DNA from: Fomitopsis serialis
Lineage: Eukaryota > Basidiomycota > Agaricomycetes > Polyporales > Fomitopsidaceae
Assembly: GCF_022376445.1 (NCBI RefSeq)
Contig: NW_025955000.1
Span: 124,001 to 188,000, forward strand
DNA: 64,000 bases
Direction: 5' to 3'
The notes below the pieces were generated by a model, which was given only the letters and a program-made list of their open reading frames with translations, was not told the DNA's origin and did no database searches. The position numbers were made by a program, and so were the translations under genes. Each line of letters opens with the position of its first letter. Positions within the stretch are counted from its first letter, which is position 1. Of this stretch, positions 10,860-22,829 are shown piece after piece.

Positions 10860-12258
10860 GTACGCCCCGCACGAAGAAGCTCCCGCCCCGCGCCCACACA
10901 TCCCATCGAAACCCCTCACGCGATCGGGTCGCCACGACCATCGCAAACTGGTTTCATCGGCGCTTGCGGACTTCCCCCAACGAACGCAAAGCCAATCCGG
11001 GGCGAAATTTCGCGGGTTGCGATCAGAGTTTTGATGTCTCGACGCTGACTAGCCTGGCTAGGAGGCTCTAGGAGGTCGGGATCGTCTTGGGTCTCAGACT
11101 TGGACGAATGAGGTCGGCGGGAACTTGACGGGAACGGGAAAGCTGGTGAGATGCGAGACTAGAAGCAAGTGGGCGCCGGCGGTCGGTCACTGGGCTGTTG
11201 TCCGCGTGGCCTGAGGGTGTTTCACGAGACAGACCAACAACAGCGAGGAGTCCAAGGGAGAGATCAACCGGGTCTGTGAGATGTCCGAGGCAAGGAGACA
11301 GCTATTGTTGTCGCTGGACGACGCCTAGCGGCACGAGCGGTGCAGCAGAAACGCTGCTGCAACTGACCTGTAGGCGCGGATAGTCCAAGTCCTTGCCTTC
11401 GAGATGCTTGCTTAAAGGAAAGCAGCGCATTGCTACATGTTGGATTTCTACAGGCGTCCGAGCACTTGGCTTGAAGGGAACCCGCGCTCCAGCTCGAAGG
11501 TAATTTGGCGTCCACTGGTCCGCTCCGGGTGCGCCTACGGACTACTAAGTAGCTGGCCTAGGAAAAGACATCGACGCAGCGCTCCAGGATTAGACTACAG
11601 ACGAGTACTTGCGCGCACGAACTGTGGTGACAGGAAGAGCCTCTCAGTAGTAGTACTTGTGTACGACCGAGTTGAACAGACATTCGACGCCGTCGTCACG
11701 CCGAGGTTGCGCCGAGGAGGAGGTCGGCGCGCCCCGAAGCTCGCACGTGAAGGGCATTCTCTTGACCGCAACCTCACTGGACGACCCGACGTGGGCTTGC
11801 AAGTCGCTGCCTCGCATTCATTTTGCACTCATTCGATGTTCGTCGCTCGAGCTCTCTGTCTCATGCAACTGCGCTGTCGACATCCAGTGAACCGACCGAC
11901 TGACTATATGCGTCCAATTGAGAAGTGGTGAGTGTCTACAGTCTGATTTTGAGGACGTTCGACAGAGCAGCCTGAGAGACACTTAACGCTTCGCTGACGT
12001 ATGGCGGTTATAGATCGCATGTCATTCAGATGTTCTTTCTGACCGTGTTGCTGTTGTCCGATGAGCTACAGACACCGATATGTGCCATTCGTGAACAATA
12101 TCTGCATGTTCGCCGATCGAAGCGTGCGTCGTGGTGCATTCTGGGAGCGCGGCGTTTAACGACGGTACAAATGTCCTGGACAGCAGAGGCCTGCAAGGAG
12201 AACCTTCCCTGACGGAGTTTTTTGAGTCCGAAAGGAGGCTATACCTCGCGTCGCGTAG
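10860..12258. other. No gene recognised
   Basis: Several frames of 60-160 codons overlap on both strands, but none shows a domain, conserved motif or splice support. Confidence 0.35.
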
Positions 12259-12576
12259 ACCTTTGGCCAAGGGCGGGCGCAGTCGCAGCTCTCGTCGACC
12301 ACGTCGAACGACCCGGAGACTGCGGTGGATAATCAGTCGACGGCTGGGAGAACGACGAACGGGAATGGAGACCGTCGCTCCGATCGCGAGCTGCGTGATC
12401 TCAAGGTCATGTTCCCGGAGGGCCAGTTGTCGGTCGTTACGGGCCCGACGGCGAGCGGGAAGACTACTCTGTTGGTGAGTGTACCCTAAAGTAAGCTGCT
12501 GGACGAGCTGACCCATGGATGTTCGCGTCTGTAGATGGCGCTTCTCGGAGAGATGACCCGCCGAGGAAAGGTTTAA
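12259..12576 (+). pseudogene. ABC-C (MRP-type) transporter NBD1 fragment
   Basis: Exon-like pieces 12259-12474 and 12535-12576, separated by a 60-bp intron with a GTGAGT donor, encode a charged linker and then LRDLKVMFPEGQLSVV, a Walker A box GPTASGKTT, and LLMALLGEM, ending at TAA. This order (linker, FPEGxL strand, Walker A, ALLGEM helix) is characteristic of the first nucleotide-binding domain of fungal full-length ABC-C transporters, which run to about 1,400-1,600 residues. No signature motif, Walker B, membrane spans or second NBD follow, and a stop lies immediately upstream. It is a gene relic, not a functional transporter. Confidence 0.75.
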
Positions 12577-13425
12577 CTGGCAGGTCGTAGAGTGCTGTGC
12601 ACTCAAGCCTTGGAGCCCGATGCCCTCAAATCGAAAAATATCAGCCAGATGCTGGAACGGATCCCCTCCTCGATCAAAGCGTGTGTGGATGACCCAACTT
12701 TGCGGTTGTGTACCGGCGGAATGGGAAGAGAAGAACCATCGTTCGGTGGGGGAAGCCCGCGCTTTCCTCCCGCCCGTTCCAGAAGCGCTGTACTAGGGAC
12801 CACGATCGCCCCTCTTCGCGGAACTGATTCCGCCCTGATGCTCATCCCCCATCTCCGGATGGTGCACCGACGGTCAGCCTTGGATATCACCTCAAAGGGA
12901 CCCGAGGTGCGAAAGATTGCAGTTCCTGTCAGTTCCTGTCGGCCCTCACTATCATCTCACTTAGAGCCTCGGCCGACGAGGCACATCAGGCCTTTAGGTC
13001 ATGTCTTACAGCAGCACAGGGCGGAAGCCATGCAGGGTGTGAGCTGATTGGTGGAAGCGCGTAAGCTTCCAGTCAGCAGCGCACGAGCAGCCCTCTCCCG
13101 GCCGCCGGCGCCTGTGAACACACTCCTCCGCAGCCAATCCAGACCCGGCGCTCACCCAACCCGCTCCTTTCCTCGTCCTGCATGCTCCTCGCTCGTTAAC
13201 AAGCTCGCCACGGCACAGCACGCATCTCGCAAACCGTGTACGAGGGGAGGGCAAAACCATGCTCCCGTGTGAACGCGCGCAGCGTCGCCGGCGGCTGCTT
13301 ATGAGTTATCATCCAGCGTGCTGACTGGTTTCCGTGTCAACGTCAAGCCTACTCGAGCATCATCGCTGCCCCTCGCCTATCGGTATGTGGTCCGCCGCCA
13401 TCGGCGCCGTCTCGGGCGCGTACAG
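12577..13425. other. Intergenic/promoter region
   Basis: No coding region is supported. The right end is the promoter of the flavin-reductase-like gene. Confidence 0.4.
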
Positions 13426-13433
13426 ATATTTAA
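13426..13433 (+). promoter_or_regulatory. TATA-like element of flavin-reductase-like gene
   Basis: ATATTTAA lies 63-70 bp upstream of the ATG at 13496, a normal spacing for a fungal core promoter with a short leader. Confidence 0.4.
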
Positions 13434-13495
13434 GCTCGCGCCTCGCGAACAAGGCTGCAAGATCGAGCTCCCTGCTTCCCCTGCACACACGCAAA

Positions 13496-14551
13496 ATGAC
13501 GACGGCTACTGCTACTCAGACCAACGCGCCGGAGCTCGCGCCGTACGATCACGCCTCTGAGGCTCACTTCACGCACCCGCCGAATCCGGAGTGGTCGTTT
13601 GGGCAGCCGGTGGATGCGACGCCCGAGGGGAAGGCTTGGATGGAGGGAGTGAAGGAAGGCTGGAAGGTCGTCGATGCCGAGACGGAGGATCCTGTGTACG
13701 TGCATCGTTTCAACAGGGACCATTCAACGCTGACGTTTTGCTGTATCCTGCAGCACGATGTACAAGTTGATGATCAGTGGTGTCGTACCGCGACCGATTG
13801 CATTCGTGTCGAGCGTGTCTGCGGACGGCAATGAGAACCTAGCACCATTCAGGTTGGCGAAGCTTTCTAATAGATTACACGCGTATGCTCATCAACCCTC
13901 ACTGCAGCTGGTATAACATGGTCACTGGGAGTCCGCCACTGGTGTCCATCGGTATTATTCACCACCCGAACGCGTCTCGGGGTCTGAAGGACACCGCCGC
14001 AAATATCCTCGCCACGAAGGGTTTCACCGTCAACCTGATCAGCGAGCCCTTCGTGCACAACGCGAACGCATGCAGCGTCGACGCACCCACCGACGTGAGC
14101 GAGTGGGACCTCAGCGGCCTGACCCGAGCGAAATCCGTGAGCACTCTATCCATCCTCCCTACCGTCGACCTACCCCTGATCTCCGATCCCCTAGGTCCAC
14201 GTCTCCGCCCCGCGCGTGCTCGAGTCCGCCTTCGCGCTCGAGTGCACGCTCTTCTCGAGCCAGGAGATCACGCACCCCGCGACGGGCACCGTCACGACGA
14301 CGCTCGTGCTCGGGCTCGTCAAGGCCGTGCACATCCGGCGGGACATGCTCACCTCGCGCGGGCTCGTCGATCCCACGAAGCTGCGGGCGGTAGGCAAGAT
14401 GGGCGACATCACGTACGCGCGCCAGGGCGCGATGTTCCGTATACCGTGCCCGGACTGGACGCCGGAGATGCTGCGCGAAGCGGCGTTCCACCCCGCGGTG
14501 GTGAAGAGGAGGAGCGAGGACGGGGCGGGCCCGGAGACGAAGAGCGCGTGA
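13496..14551 (+). CDS. Flavin reductase-like (FMN-binding) protein
   Basis: Four exons join in frame: 13496-13695, 13754-13852, 13908-14136 and 14195-14551, giving 294 residues. All three introns are 55-58 bp with clean GT/AG ends. The protein has a hydrophilic N terminus of about 65 residues and then the flavin reductase-like FMN-binding split-barrel domain (Pfam PF01613 family). Visible hallmarks are MYKLMISGVVPRPIAFVSS, the SADGNENLAPFS turn, PPLVSIG, KDTAANI, FTVNLIS and the late HIRRDML segment with the RAVGKMGDITY tail. Such proteins bind FMN and typically reduce flavin for a partner oxygenase or act as small NAD(P)H oxidoreductases. The partner and substrate here are unknown. Length and frame are intact. 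Confidence 0.9.
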
Positions 14552-16259
14552 GGCGCGCGGGCGCGGCGATTGCGAGCTTGGGGACTGTACTCGTGCGTGC
14601 GCGCGAGCTTAGACGTGGGAGAGTGAACGTACTGATACCCTGTCGTGATATGCGTTCATATGCCTTGCTAGACTTTGGATAGACTTACATTAATGTGCTT
14701 GGTAGCGAAGAATCGACGCGTTCCTGTCTCATCACGGTGGCCGACACGCCCAACGAGTTTCGTGCGCGAACTGTGGCTAACTGGTGGTGCTAGCCGTAAT
14801 TTTCTATGCGCATGTGAGTGACGACTTATTCAAACGAACCTTCTGCTGACTCGTTCTTACGATTGAGACTTCAGGCAGCCTCAAGCCTCAGGCATATCTA
14901 CACGCTCACGTTGTCATTGTCATCTCGATTGCTATCGAACGTTACTCCGGTTGGTCGGCCTCATCGGAGTCGTCTTCATGAATTGAGGAAGGCTCAGAAA
15001 GTGACTTCACTTTGGGTCATGCTTTTGACCTGGGCGTGAACCGTGTCTATGGGACTTACCCGTTCGAGAGGCTTTTGTTCCGCCGAGCCCGGTGAGCAAT
15101 GCCGGAAGACGGCAATGCATCATGAACCATCCTACTTGGGCTGTGTCGCGTTTCGGGGCCAGGTCAGTCCGACCTTTGTTGCACTACTGCATCGTTCAAT
15201 TATACTCAACTAAGGCAGTGTTACCTTGCTCGTCGATGTTCTGAACACCATCCAAATCCGGCGCACTCGTTTACATGAAGGAAACTTGGGCTCCTTTCCG
15301 ATGTTGCTGATTTCCAGACTCTCGTCATCGCTATGGTCGCGAATCTCCTAGACCAAGGGCCACTGGCGGGATAAGACCGATCGATGATTTGGGGTATGTG
15401 CACGTCCCTTCTACGAGCTGCTTGTGCGACTGTGTGGCGCTCTGTAGGGAGTATTCAGCGACCCGCTATCCGGCATCTGAAGACAGTGGTCAGAGGTAAT
15501 GAACACACAGGGTCAACCTCGCTCGCCGTGGCCGGTCGCTCTCAACAAGTATCTCCGTCTTGCGCTCCGATTCGTGGCCGTCTCTGCTTTGTCTGTGCGG
15601 ACAGTAAAGCGCTCCTGTCTCACCATCGCAAGTCAGTCATGCCGACTACAGTTTTGGTGAATGAACGTTCGTGCCGTGATACATTTGGCAAATATCGTTC
15701 TGATGACACTTACAGAGACACGGTACATCCAACAACTGACCCGTGGTTGCAGCAGCAGACATGCATCCCACCCCGTCTTTAGATTTGGGACCCGAGTCGG
15801 TGGACAACACGCTGAGTACGTTGGGTGTGAGACTGCGCGCGAGAAGATCACCGAAGCGACAGGCATGGTTTGCCAGGGACGGAAAGTCGGTTTACATGAT
15901 TTCTGAGGTGGACTCAGCGTTGTCTAACATTGCTCACCAGATCAGACAGCCTCCTAGTACACGGTCTCGTCGTGGACTATCCAGCCAGTATCTAATGCGC
16001 CGACCCATCACGCCAACTGTCCAGCTCTTCCTGTCCCTCCGGATCTCATATCTCAGAGCTCATCGACAGCGCGCGCATTGGTTGGTAAGCTTGTCCGAGT
16101 GTGCTTGTAACCAGCATCAATTCTGATCTTTCATTACCATCAAGCCTCGCTCAGATTTGTTGGACAACACACGCGTTTCACTCTCAATCGACATGCTTAC
16201 GCCTCCGCATCCACCAGCATCCACTTCTACACCCACCGGTAATCACGATCGACATCAAC
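14552..16259. other. No gene recognised; leader of next gene at right end
   Basis: No frame is supported by domain or splice evidence. A plausible 5'UTR intron of the next gene lies at about 16084-16153 (GTAAGC donor, CTCAG acceptor). Confidence 0.35.
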
Positions 16260-16545
16260 ATGCGTATTCCATCATTAGTAGCCCTCCCGCTTGTAGCGGC
16301 TGCATGGTCTGCTGTCGTGCGTCCTGTTCCTGCGCTTCCGTACGTCGTTCCTCTCCATTGAGCTGAGTCAGACAGCTCGTCTGACGTAGCTTATCTCTCG
16401 TAGCGATGCAGATATCCGGACACGCGGTGTCTGTCCGAGTATGAGCTCAGCATCCTCGCTCGGGCGATCCCAATCGAGGAGCACATATCTGAATTCAAGG
16501 ATCATAAGAACCGCAAATCTGATCGACAATGTTCCAGACGTCTAG
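16260..16545 (+). CDS. Small secreted protein, unknown function
   Basis: Exons 16260-16339 and 16404-16545 join across a 64-bp phase-2 intron (GTACGT donor) to encode 73 residues. Exon 1 (80 nt) is a signal peptide: MRIPSLVALPLVAAAWSAVV followed by a Pro-rich cleavage region. Exon 2 encodes a Ser/Arg-rich peptide with one cysteine (RTRGVCPSMSSASSLG) ending DNVPDV. An alternative acceptor at 16388-16389 would give a shorter product. The architecture equals that of the genes at 10437, 25986 and 27806. No domain is recognised. The call rests on the signal peptide and splice signals. Confidence 0.5.
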
Positions 16546-17201
16546 TGACCAATATGGATATGTCGCGGTGTCCTGCATTGCCAGCGTCCCTGCCTTTCTA
16601 ATGCCAGTTTCCGGCGTCGTTCGTGCCCGTCTGCGCCCGCGGCTACCTCGTCTGCCCGATCCATTCCAAACCGCTGTGATTCAGGAAGGCCTCTCACTTC
16701 AGCAATTGTCAGGTGCTTCGCTTCGCTGCTTCCGCGCCCGTGTGCATATGCCAATTTCTGTTGCATCATGCGTTCACGCCTCGCTCACCCCTGCGGGGTT
16801 GCGCGCATCCTTCGACGTGCTGCCATCCTGTTCCCTGCTAAGAGCAGATTGAAACGTGGATATTCACAGCATTGTATAGATCGTGACCATTGAATAGATA
16901 GATACTCGGTATTGACAGCCGTGTCGACTTGGACGTGTACTACGGGTACTAGTTGCTCAGAGAACTTAGATCATGGTGTCGCCCCGAGATCTCGAGCTCG
17001 GTGACCTTTGTGTTTGATGGCTCACTCTGTACCTTAATGTCTTCCAGCCTCAATACATCTTCATTGAATTTGCAGCATCGGGATTCTGCAATGTTTGCCA
17101 GTGAGGAGGAGAAGTCGTCGTGGCACTGGGCGCCAAATCACCGCGACGCGTACTTACGTGCACTTGTACCAGACCATCGACTCCGAGATTGGCTCCGCAT
17201 C
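16546..17201. other. Intergenic / F-box gene leader
   Basis: No separate gene is supported. An open frame extends upstream of 17202, but its residues have no counterpart in sister genes, so it is treated as leader. Confidence 0.4.
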
Positions 17202-18859
17202 ATGTCTCATCATCGAGCTCTGCAGCTGCATGAAGTCCTCACGCTCATATTTGAGCACATCCACCCAGGTGGGAAGGACGAAGACTCCCTTCGCGTCGTG
17301 GACCGATTCGACAATTACTCGGCCCTTGCTCGTTCGGCACAGGTCTGCAAGACGTTCTCTGAACCAGCTCTGCAAGTGCTGTGGACGAGCATACCGACCT
17401 TCGCGATACTCGTCCGACTTCTGTCGTGTTGCCACCGCACAGAGCTAGAAATTCTGAACGACAATGGATTTTGGGCCAGGCCGCCACGCTACGCTTATGT
17501 ATGTGAACGCTGCTGCATTGACAATCTCCCTCAACTTAATCTCCATTTTCGTAGGTCCTACGAGGACGCATACAGCCTGCCGAATGGGCACGTTTTCAAT
17601 ACTACACTCGCTTTGTACGCCGATGCCGCGAAGACCCTGACACAGCTGTCATCGATCCTTCAGTCTACGCCTATCTCTTCCGATACAATGATGCCAAGCC
17701 TCTGTTCGCAGGGCTTCAACATGTTCATTTTTCACAGGAGCATGCGAACGACACTTCCCTACTCGCCTTCCTTACTCCTTCGTTACACCACCTCACCTTC
17801 CAAATTCTCACTATCGAGGACCAGAAGCACGGCATTGACCCACTCGTCACGGACTATGCCCTCGAGACACTACTCAGCGAGGTCGTTTCTACTGCTACAA
17901 GCCTGGAGGAGCTAACCCTCGTCGGGGTGCGCCACTGGCAGTCCGTGGCACCATTGGTCAATTGTCAAGAGCTCCAGCACTTGAGCCTCTACGATACTTC
18001 ACCAATTGGGAAGTCAATGAGGGATGTTCTATCGATCCTGACACACATCCCTCGGCTACGCAGCCTAGAGATTCAATGCAATAGGGCAATGTGTTCTCAA
18101 GACCATCGAGGAGGCCGACTTTGCTTTCCACACCTCACGAAGTTGGTTGCTGGTGGGTTTGAGGATAGTGTAGGCCTGCTCTTTGCCAACACCACTCTTC
18201 CCCGACTCCAAACTCTCCGTCTCGCACTGGAGTTTAGGGAGCAAGAAAGCATCATCGGGCGTTTTATTCGGGATTCCAACCTGGCTGACATCGCACCAGA
18301 GTTGCGTAGCTTGTGCTTTACAACTCGCTCATGGAGTCCCACAGCCACCCCTGAGGGTGCCATCTCGCTGCTCGACCTCTTCAAGCCTCTGCTCGCTCTC
18401 AAGCAGATCCACGAGTTCATGTTCAGTCCGAGGCTGATCCGTCCACATTTTTCGGATGATGATGCCTGTCAGATTACGGAGGCCTGGCCGAAACTCCGGA
18501 AATTTTGGTTGGAGATTGCACCGTCATCCGTTCGTCCATCGCTTCACACCCTCCTCCTCTTCGCGCAGAACTGTCCCGACCTCGAAAAACTTTCCATACC
18601 TTCGATCCGTCACATTGGCGACCTTCCCGAAACTACTGCACTCCATTCACACCGCCTCGTGACGCTGGACGTGTACATTCATGGAGTCGATAGAGAGCGG
18701 CTGAATCACTTTCTGTCCTCGTTGTTCCCGCTTGCTCGGAAGGTGATGCAGGAGCGAGATTTGTCCACCCTCACAATGGCATTACTTAACGGAGAGGTAA
18801 GCCAGTCGCTGTGCCATCAACATCTCACTAAACATCATGACCAGGAAATTCCCGAGTAG
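17202..18859 (+). CDS. F-box/LRR protein, intact (subfamily B)
   Basis: Exon 1 (17202-17498) and exon 2 (from 17555) join in phase 0. The ATG at 17202 is chosen because the sister copy at 32487 starts identically (MSHHRALxL). The F-box segment VLTLIFEHIHP is followed by ARSAQVCKTFSEPAL and LWTSIPTF. Exon 2 opens with AEWARFQYYTRFVRRC and VIDPSVYAYLF and continues as leucine-rich repeats including EELTLVGVRHWQS and LSLYDTSPIG. Near the C terminus a GTAAGC donor at 18797 and an acceptor ending at 18844 would remove 48 nt in frame (517 residues). Unspliced, the product is 533 residues. It is the only undamaged member of subfamily B here and is presumably an SCF adaptor with unknown target. Confidence 0.85.
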
Positions 18860-19097
18860 TCCGGCACATCTCTGCGACAGGAGTCACATTGACGACCTTC
18901 CCAGATGGCACTCGTGAACAGGACGCACATCCCTGCGCAAGGTCATGGACTATAGAAACATATTATCTCATCATGCAGTGTGACCCACGTTATTCACTGA
19001 CACCGTCGACCAGATATCGTACAATCGTTCCACAATACACCAACAGATCACAACAACAACAACAACAAGCTCTCCCAAACGCTGTCCCTGTGCCAAC

Positions 19098-19514
19098 TCA
19101 GGCTATCGTGATGTGGACCTTGAACACCGTGTCCTTTTCGGACGTGTACTTCACGTCGATCTGGGTGCCCTTCGAGCTCTTCTTCGAGATTTCGGCGAGC
19201 TGCTTCCAGAGCATCCCGCCCCGCGCGCCGCCATAATACTCGGGCTGAATCCTAACCGCCGAGTCGTCCGGAGTGAGGTCCGTGACGCTGTCGCACCAGC
19301 GCTTGTAGTTGTGGGCCCCGAGGGGGACGAGGAACTCCTCGCCGTCCTCGCCCCGCAGGCGCAGCGCGCCCGAGGTGCCGCTCCCGTTCATGATCAGCGT
19401 GCGGGCGTCGTTGGCGTACGTCCAGTATCCGCCGCATAACACGGCTTCCTCGACGACGAAGAAGTCCTTTGGGTTCGTGTTGATGATGCGCACGCCGTGG
19501 ACGGTGTAGGTCAT
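19098..19514 (-). CDS. Fungal fruit-body lectin, second copy
   Basis: An intronless frame of 138 residues is clearly paralogous to the lectin at 2794-3219. It keeps the MTYTV opening, NGSGTSGALRL, AHNYKRWCD and the KYTSEKDTVFKVHITIA end. It is three residues shorter: the TVWYYADGGVW segment of copy 1 is reduced to AVLCGGYW, removing one family-conserved tryptophan and adding a cysteine. YYNSGARGE is changed to YYGGARGG. It should share the family's glycan-binding fold, but specificity may differ because the altered loops lie near the saccharide-binding face in characterised relatives (inference). Upstream, the acceptor of the 5'UTR intron seen in copy 1 is missing, so its leader may be spliced differently or not at all. 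Confidence 0.88.
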   Translation of the reverse strand: MTYTVHGVRIINTNPKDFFVVEEAVLCGGYWTYANDARTLIMNGSGTSGALRLRGEDGEEFLVPLGAHNYKRWCDSVTDLTPDDSAVRIQPEYYGGARGGMLWKQLAEISKKSSKGTQIDVKYTSEKDTVFKVHITIA

Positions 19515-19569
19515 CGTGGGTACGGTCAGTACCCAGGTGGACAGCTCGACCTTCGAGGCTAGTGCCCAC

Positions 19570-20613
19570 CTGCTGCGTTGGTCGATTCAGCTACGGTGTG
19601 TAGCCATGAAGCGAACAAGGGCTGGTATAACTTGACGAACCGCTGCATGTCTTGTCGTCGATCGATAGGCCCCTGCGGAGAATGCACTCCGTGGATTCGG
19701 TGCTGTAGTTGTGCCTTTTCCTGTCGAGTTTGAACGTCGGACTGCCAGAGGGGGTACAGTCAGGCAAATGCCACTCCGTCGAATACGCATTCGCGTCTAC
19801 GCGCAGGGCCCCTGCAGTCCGCGGCCTCCCTCTGATACGCTCTGTCAATTCAGCAACAACATTCGATTGCGAGCGGATACTCACCGTCTCGCCGTCCCCG
19901 TTTCTGCAGTTGCCTTGACCATTAAGAGGTTGGACTCGGAAGCTCAGCTGAAGACCCATAAACGCAGCCCCGGGCCGAGTTCACGCAACCGCAAGACACA
20001 TTGGATTTGCAGTACAAGTCAAGTCCGCCAGCAGCCTTGAGAATACAGCTCCGGAATGTATGTGAAGGCGATGTTCGACAATCGAGTCACTTCTGTAATA
20101 CTAACAGGGACAGCTGAGCGAGACCACGATATGGGAGGATGAACGACGACGCACCGATACACACTATGGACCGCTTGTGGCCATTGCCTGGGATCAGCTC
20201 ACGCGGGGCGGCTCGACGATCTTGCCCTTCTCATAGTATGTACCCGTGAGTGCGTTCCCGTGTCGTCCGCTGGTCCTTTGAGCGCGAGCCACCTCGTCAA
20301 TTCGTTATGCTCGACGGAGTCGACTCATGCCACCTAAATTCGCAGGTAAACAGTCCTGAGATTCGCAAGGGCGCCACCCGACTCGTCGCCTTGTGGTCAG
20401 GCCTGTGGACTACGGCAACCGATTAGTAGGTCTAGCAGTCCGAGCATATTCGGGGTCTGACAACGCTATCAGTCTCTGCTTGACAGTCGCATCGATGTTG
20501 ATCAACTCGCCGCAGGTGACAATGAGCATGACACGGAGCATAACTCAGAATGTAGGTCCAAGATGATAGGTACACTGGCCACAAGGCATGGACGTACTGA
20601 ACGACTCGAAGAC
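19570..20613. other. No gene recognised
   Basis: No frame has a recognisable domain. A CAA repeat (about 19050-19068) lies just outside, downstream of the lectin. Confidence 0.35.
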
Positions 20614-22198
20614 TCACGCATCGAGCAGTTCCGCACGCGGGAACAACGACCTGATGAAGCTAACAAGATCCTCTGTACGCGCCTCGACCTCCCAACGATC
20701 CGTGTAAAGCGTCCGGAGCCCGTGCGGACGGCCAGTTGGGTCACCAGTAGCGATCTGGGGAACCTCGCCATCATGGCGGAGGGGTCGCAATTTGAGCGAC
20801 TTGAGAGCAGGGCAGTTCTGCGCGACGTGCACGAGGGCGTGCAGCGAGAATTGAGGCCGTGCCCCGGGCGCGGAGTACAGCCACAGCGTTCTGAGATCTG
20901 GCGGATGTCATCGTCCGATGCGTCGAAGGTTCCCAAGTCGAGGAAGACCCCACTCAGCTCGGCGAGGGCAAGAATCGGTCGTACGACGGCTAGTAGTGAT
21001 CGGCGCGGGAAGAGAGCAGGATTACTCCTGTGCTTTGCGTACATAGTGCTGCGCACCGCGAGGTGACGCAGTTTCGGTAGTGTAGTGGCACTGAGAGAAC
21101 CGCTCAGAGTGCTGAACGCTGTGGCTGCATCGCCCACGTCGTCGAGGTACAAATGAGCCAGGCTCAGGACAGGGAGATTGGCAATTGTTAAGAAAGATGC
21201 CAAATCTTCCGCGTATCCGATCATCAACAATTTCTCGAGACTACGAAATGTGGGCGGCTGGACAAATGCCTCGAGGGGGCTGCGTGTGCAGATGCGCAGG
21301 GCTGTCAGGGAAGGAAGACTAGAGTCTGAGAGTTGGAGGATCGCTTGTGAGCTCAGCCCCCTACATCCGGAGAGGTCCAATGATTGAAGTGGGCTGTTCT
21401 TGAATGAGAACGATGGTGTTACTCCCAGGACCTTATCCCAAGCTCCCAAGAGAGAAAGGTGTTCCAGACGGGGCGCCGCAGAGAGGACGTCGACCAACAG
21501 ATTTTGCCGTACACGCTGACCTGACCGGATTCCCCATCTTCTCCTCGCATTGAGCCACTCCGCACAAAGACGGTGAGCCGGCGTAGGAATGGTGTGAGGA
21601 GAAAGTGCAGGGACGCGACAGTCGATGCATTTTGTGACCACTCTAGTTCTTCGAGACAAGGGAGAATCGGTTGTCTGTTGTTGTATTGGAACAGCGTGTG
21701 GTAAATTGCGGGATCGATCGGGGTTACTGGCCAACTGTCGCGTTCGGCCCTAGGCATGCGACAGCGGTGGACGAAGCGAGCGTAATACTGAAATCGCACC
21801 CACTCATTTGGTTCTATGAGGTACTGCAGGATGCGATGTGCGGCGTGTGAGCGACATTCATGGCCAATCCGTTGCAGAGCGATGATCACAGTACTCACAT
21901 TGACATAGACGAAACGATCAGCCTTGTCTCACGACACCTGTTGAGCGCGAGACAGAAGTCTGAGCAGCACCACGAATGACGGTATGTCCCTCCATAAAAC
22001 ACCCAACGCCGGCCCTTGAAAGTCTTTGCAGACACGCGCAGCGCGGGCGAGGGCTTCAGCAACGAGTGCGTTCGCAGTTGGTTCCATATCTAGGCCTGAG
22101 TAAAAATAATCATATGTCGGGTTTGCCTGGGGCTGCAACCAGTGCTGGAAGACATGCAGCAAAATGTCGGGAATGGACAAAGCTCGTTTGACAGACAT
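20614..22198 (-). pseudogene. F-box/LRR pseudogene (subfamily A)
   Basis: This copy aligns end to end with the intact gene at 6637-8244, including the F-box exon (start at 22198, ALSIPDILLHVFQHWLQP) and the intron before exon 2 (acceptor at 21825-21824). It carries several lesions. A TGA replaces a tryptophan codon late in exon 1. A frameshift lies near 21540, between the FLRRLTVF segment and VDVLSAAPRLEHL. At least one more lies near 20910, after DDDIRQIS. Between lesions the LRR translation stays well conserved (LQSLDLSGCRGLSSQ, LKSLKLRPLRHDGEV). The lesions are too many for a working product. Confidence 0.85.
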
Positions 22199-22829
22199 TG
22201 CAAAGCCGTTCAGTTTACAGACGTCGGTGCTGGAGCGCTGGAGGAGAAACTTGAAGCTTGAAGCTTGAGCTTGAACGTTTGAACCTCAAATTGACTTCAA
22301 GAAGACTCGGAGGATGCGTACGATCAACGTACTTATGTACGATACAAGCTATCATAGCTCGGCGCACGTGCCCGCCTGAGGCCAGTCGCCGCGACTTTGT
22401 TCCTCCCAAGTTCCTCCTCCGCTGCAATTTCCAGCCAAGGTTTCTCCGCTCCTCCTCTTCCTCCTCTCGAACTGAGTATTCGCAGGGCGACGTGGAATAT
22501 TTGGTCTCATCCCTCGAGCTGAGTGCATCTGGGCATCAGTACTGGCTACACCTGTACTTCAAGTTCGAGCAATGCAATTGAAACGTGACATCCGACACGT
22601 CCCTCAGAGTGAATAACCTATCGTTCCGCCTCTTGTCGCTATTCTGACACTCGGACTAAACCACTCCTTCGCTCTTGACCTGTCGCTCGCTGAATGACTC
22701 GAGGTATCATTCGTCAGTCCGTCTAAGTATTGCATCGCCTGGACTCACACTTCGTCGCGTGGAACCGTTAGCCTGCCGTTAGCTTCCGATTTCAAAAGGC
22801 TTGCCCAACCTCTCATCTACTACGACGGC
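22199..22829. other. Intergenic, short direct repeats
   Basis: Upstream of the F-box pseudogene, 22248-22290 holds several near-identical CTTGAAG/CTTGAAC words. No gene is seen. Confidence 0.35.
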
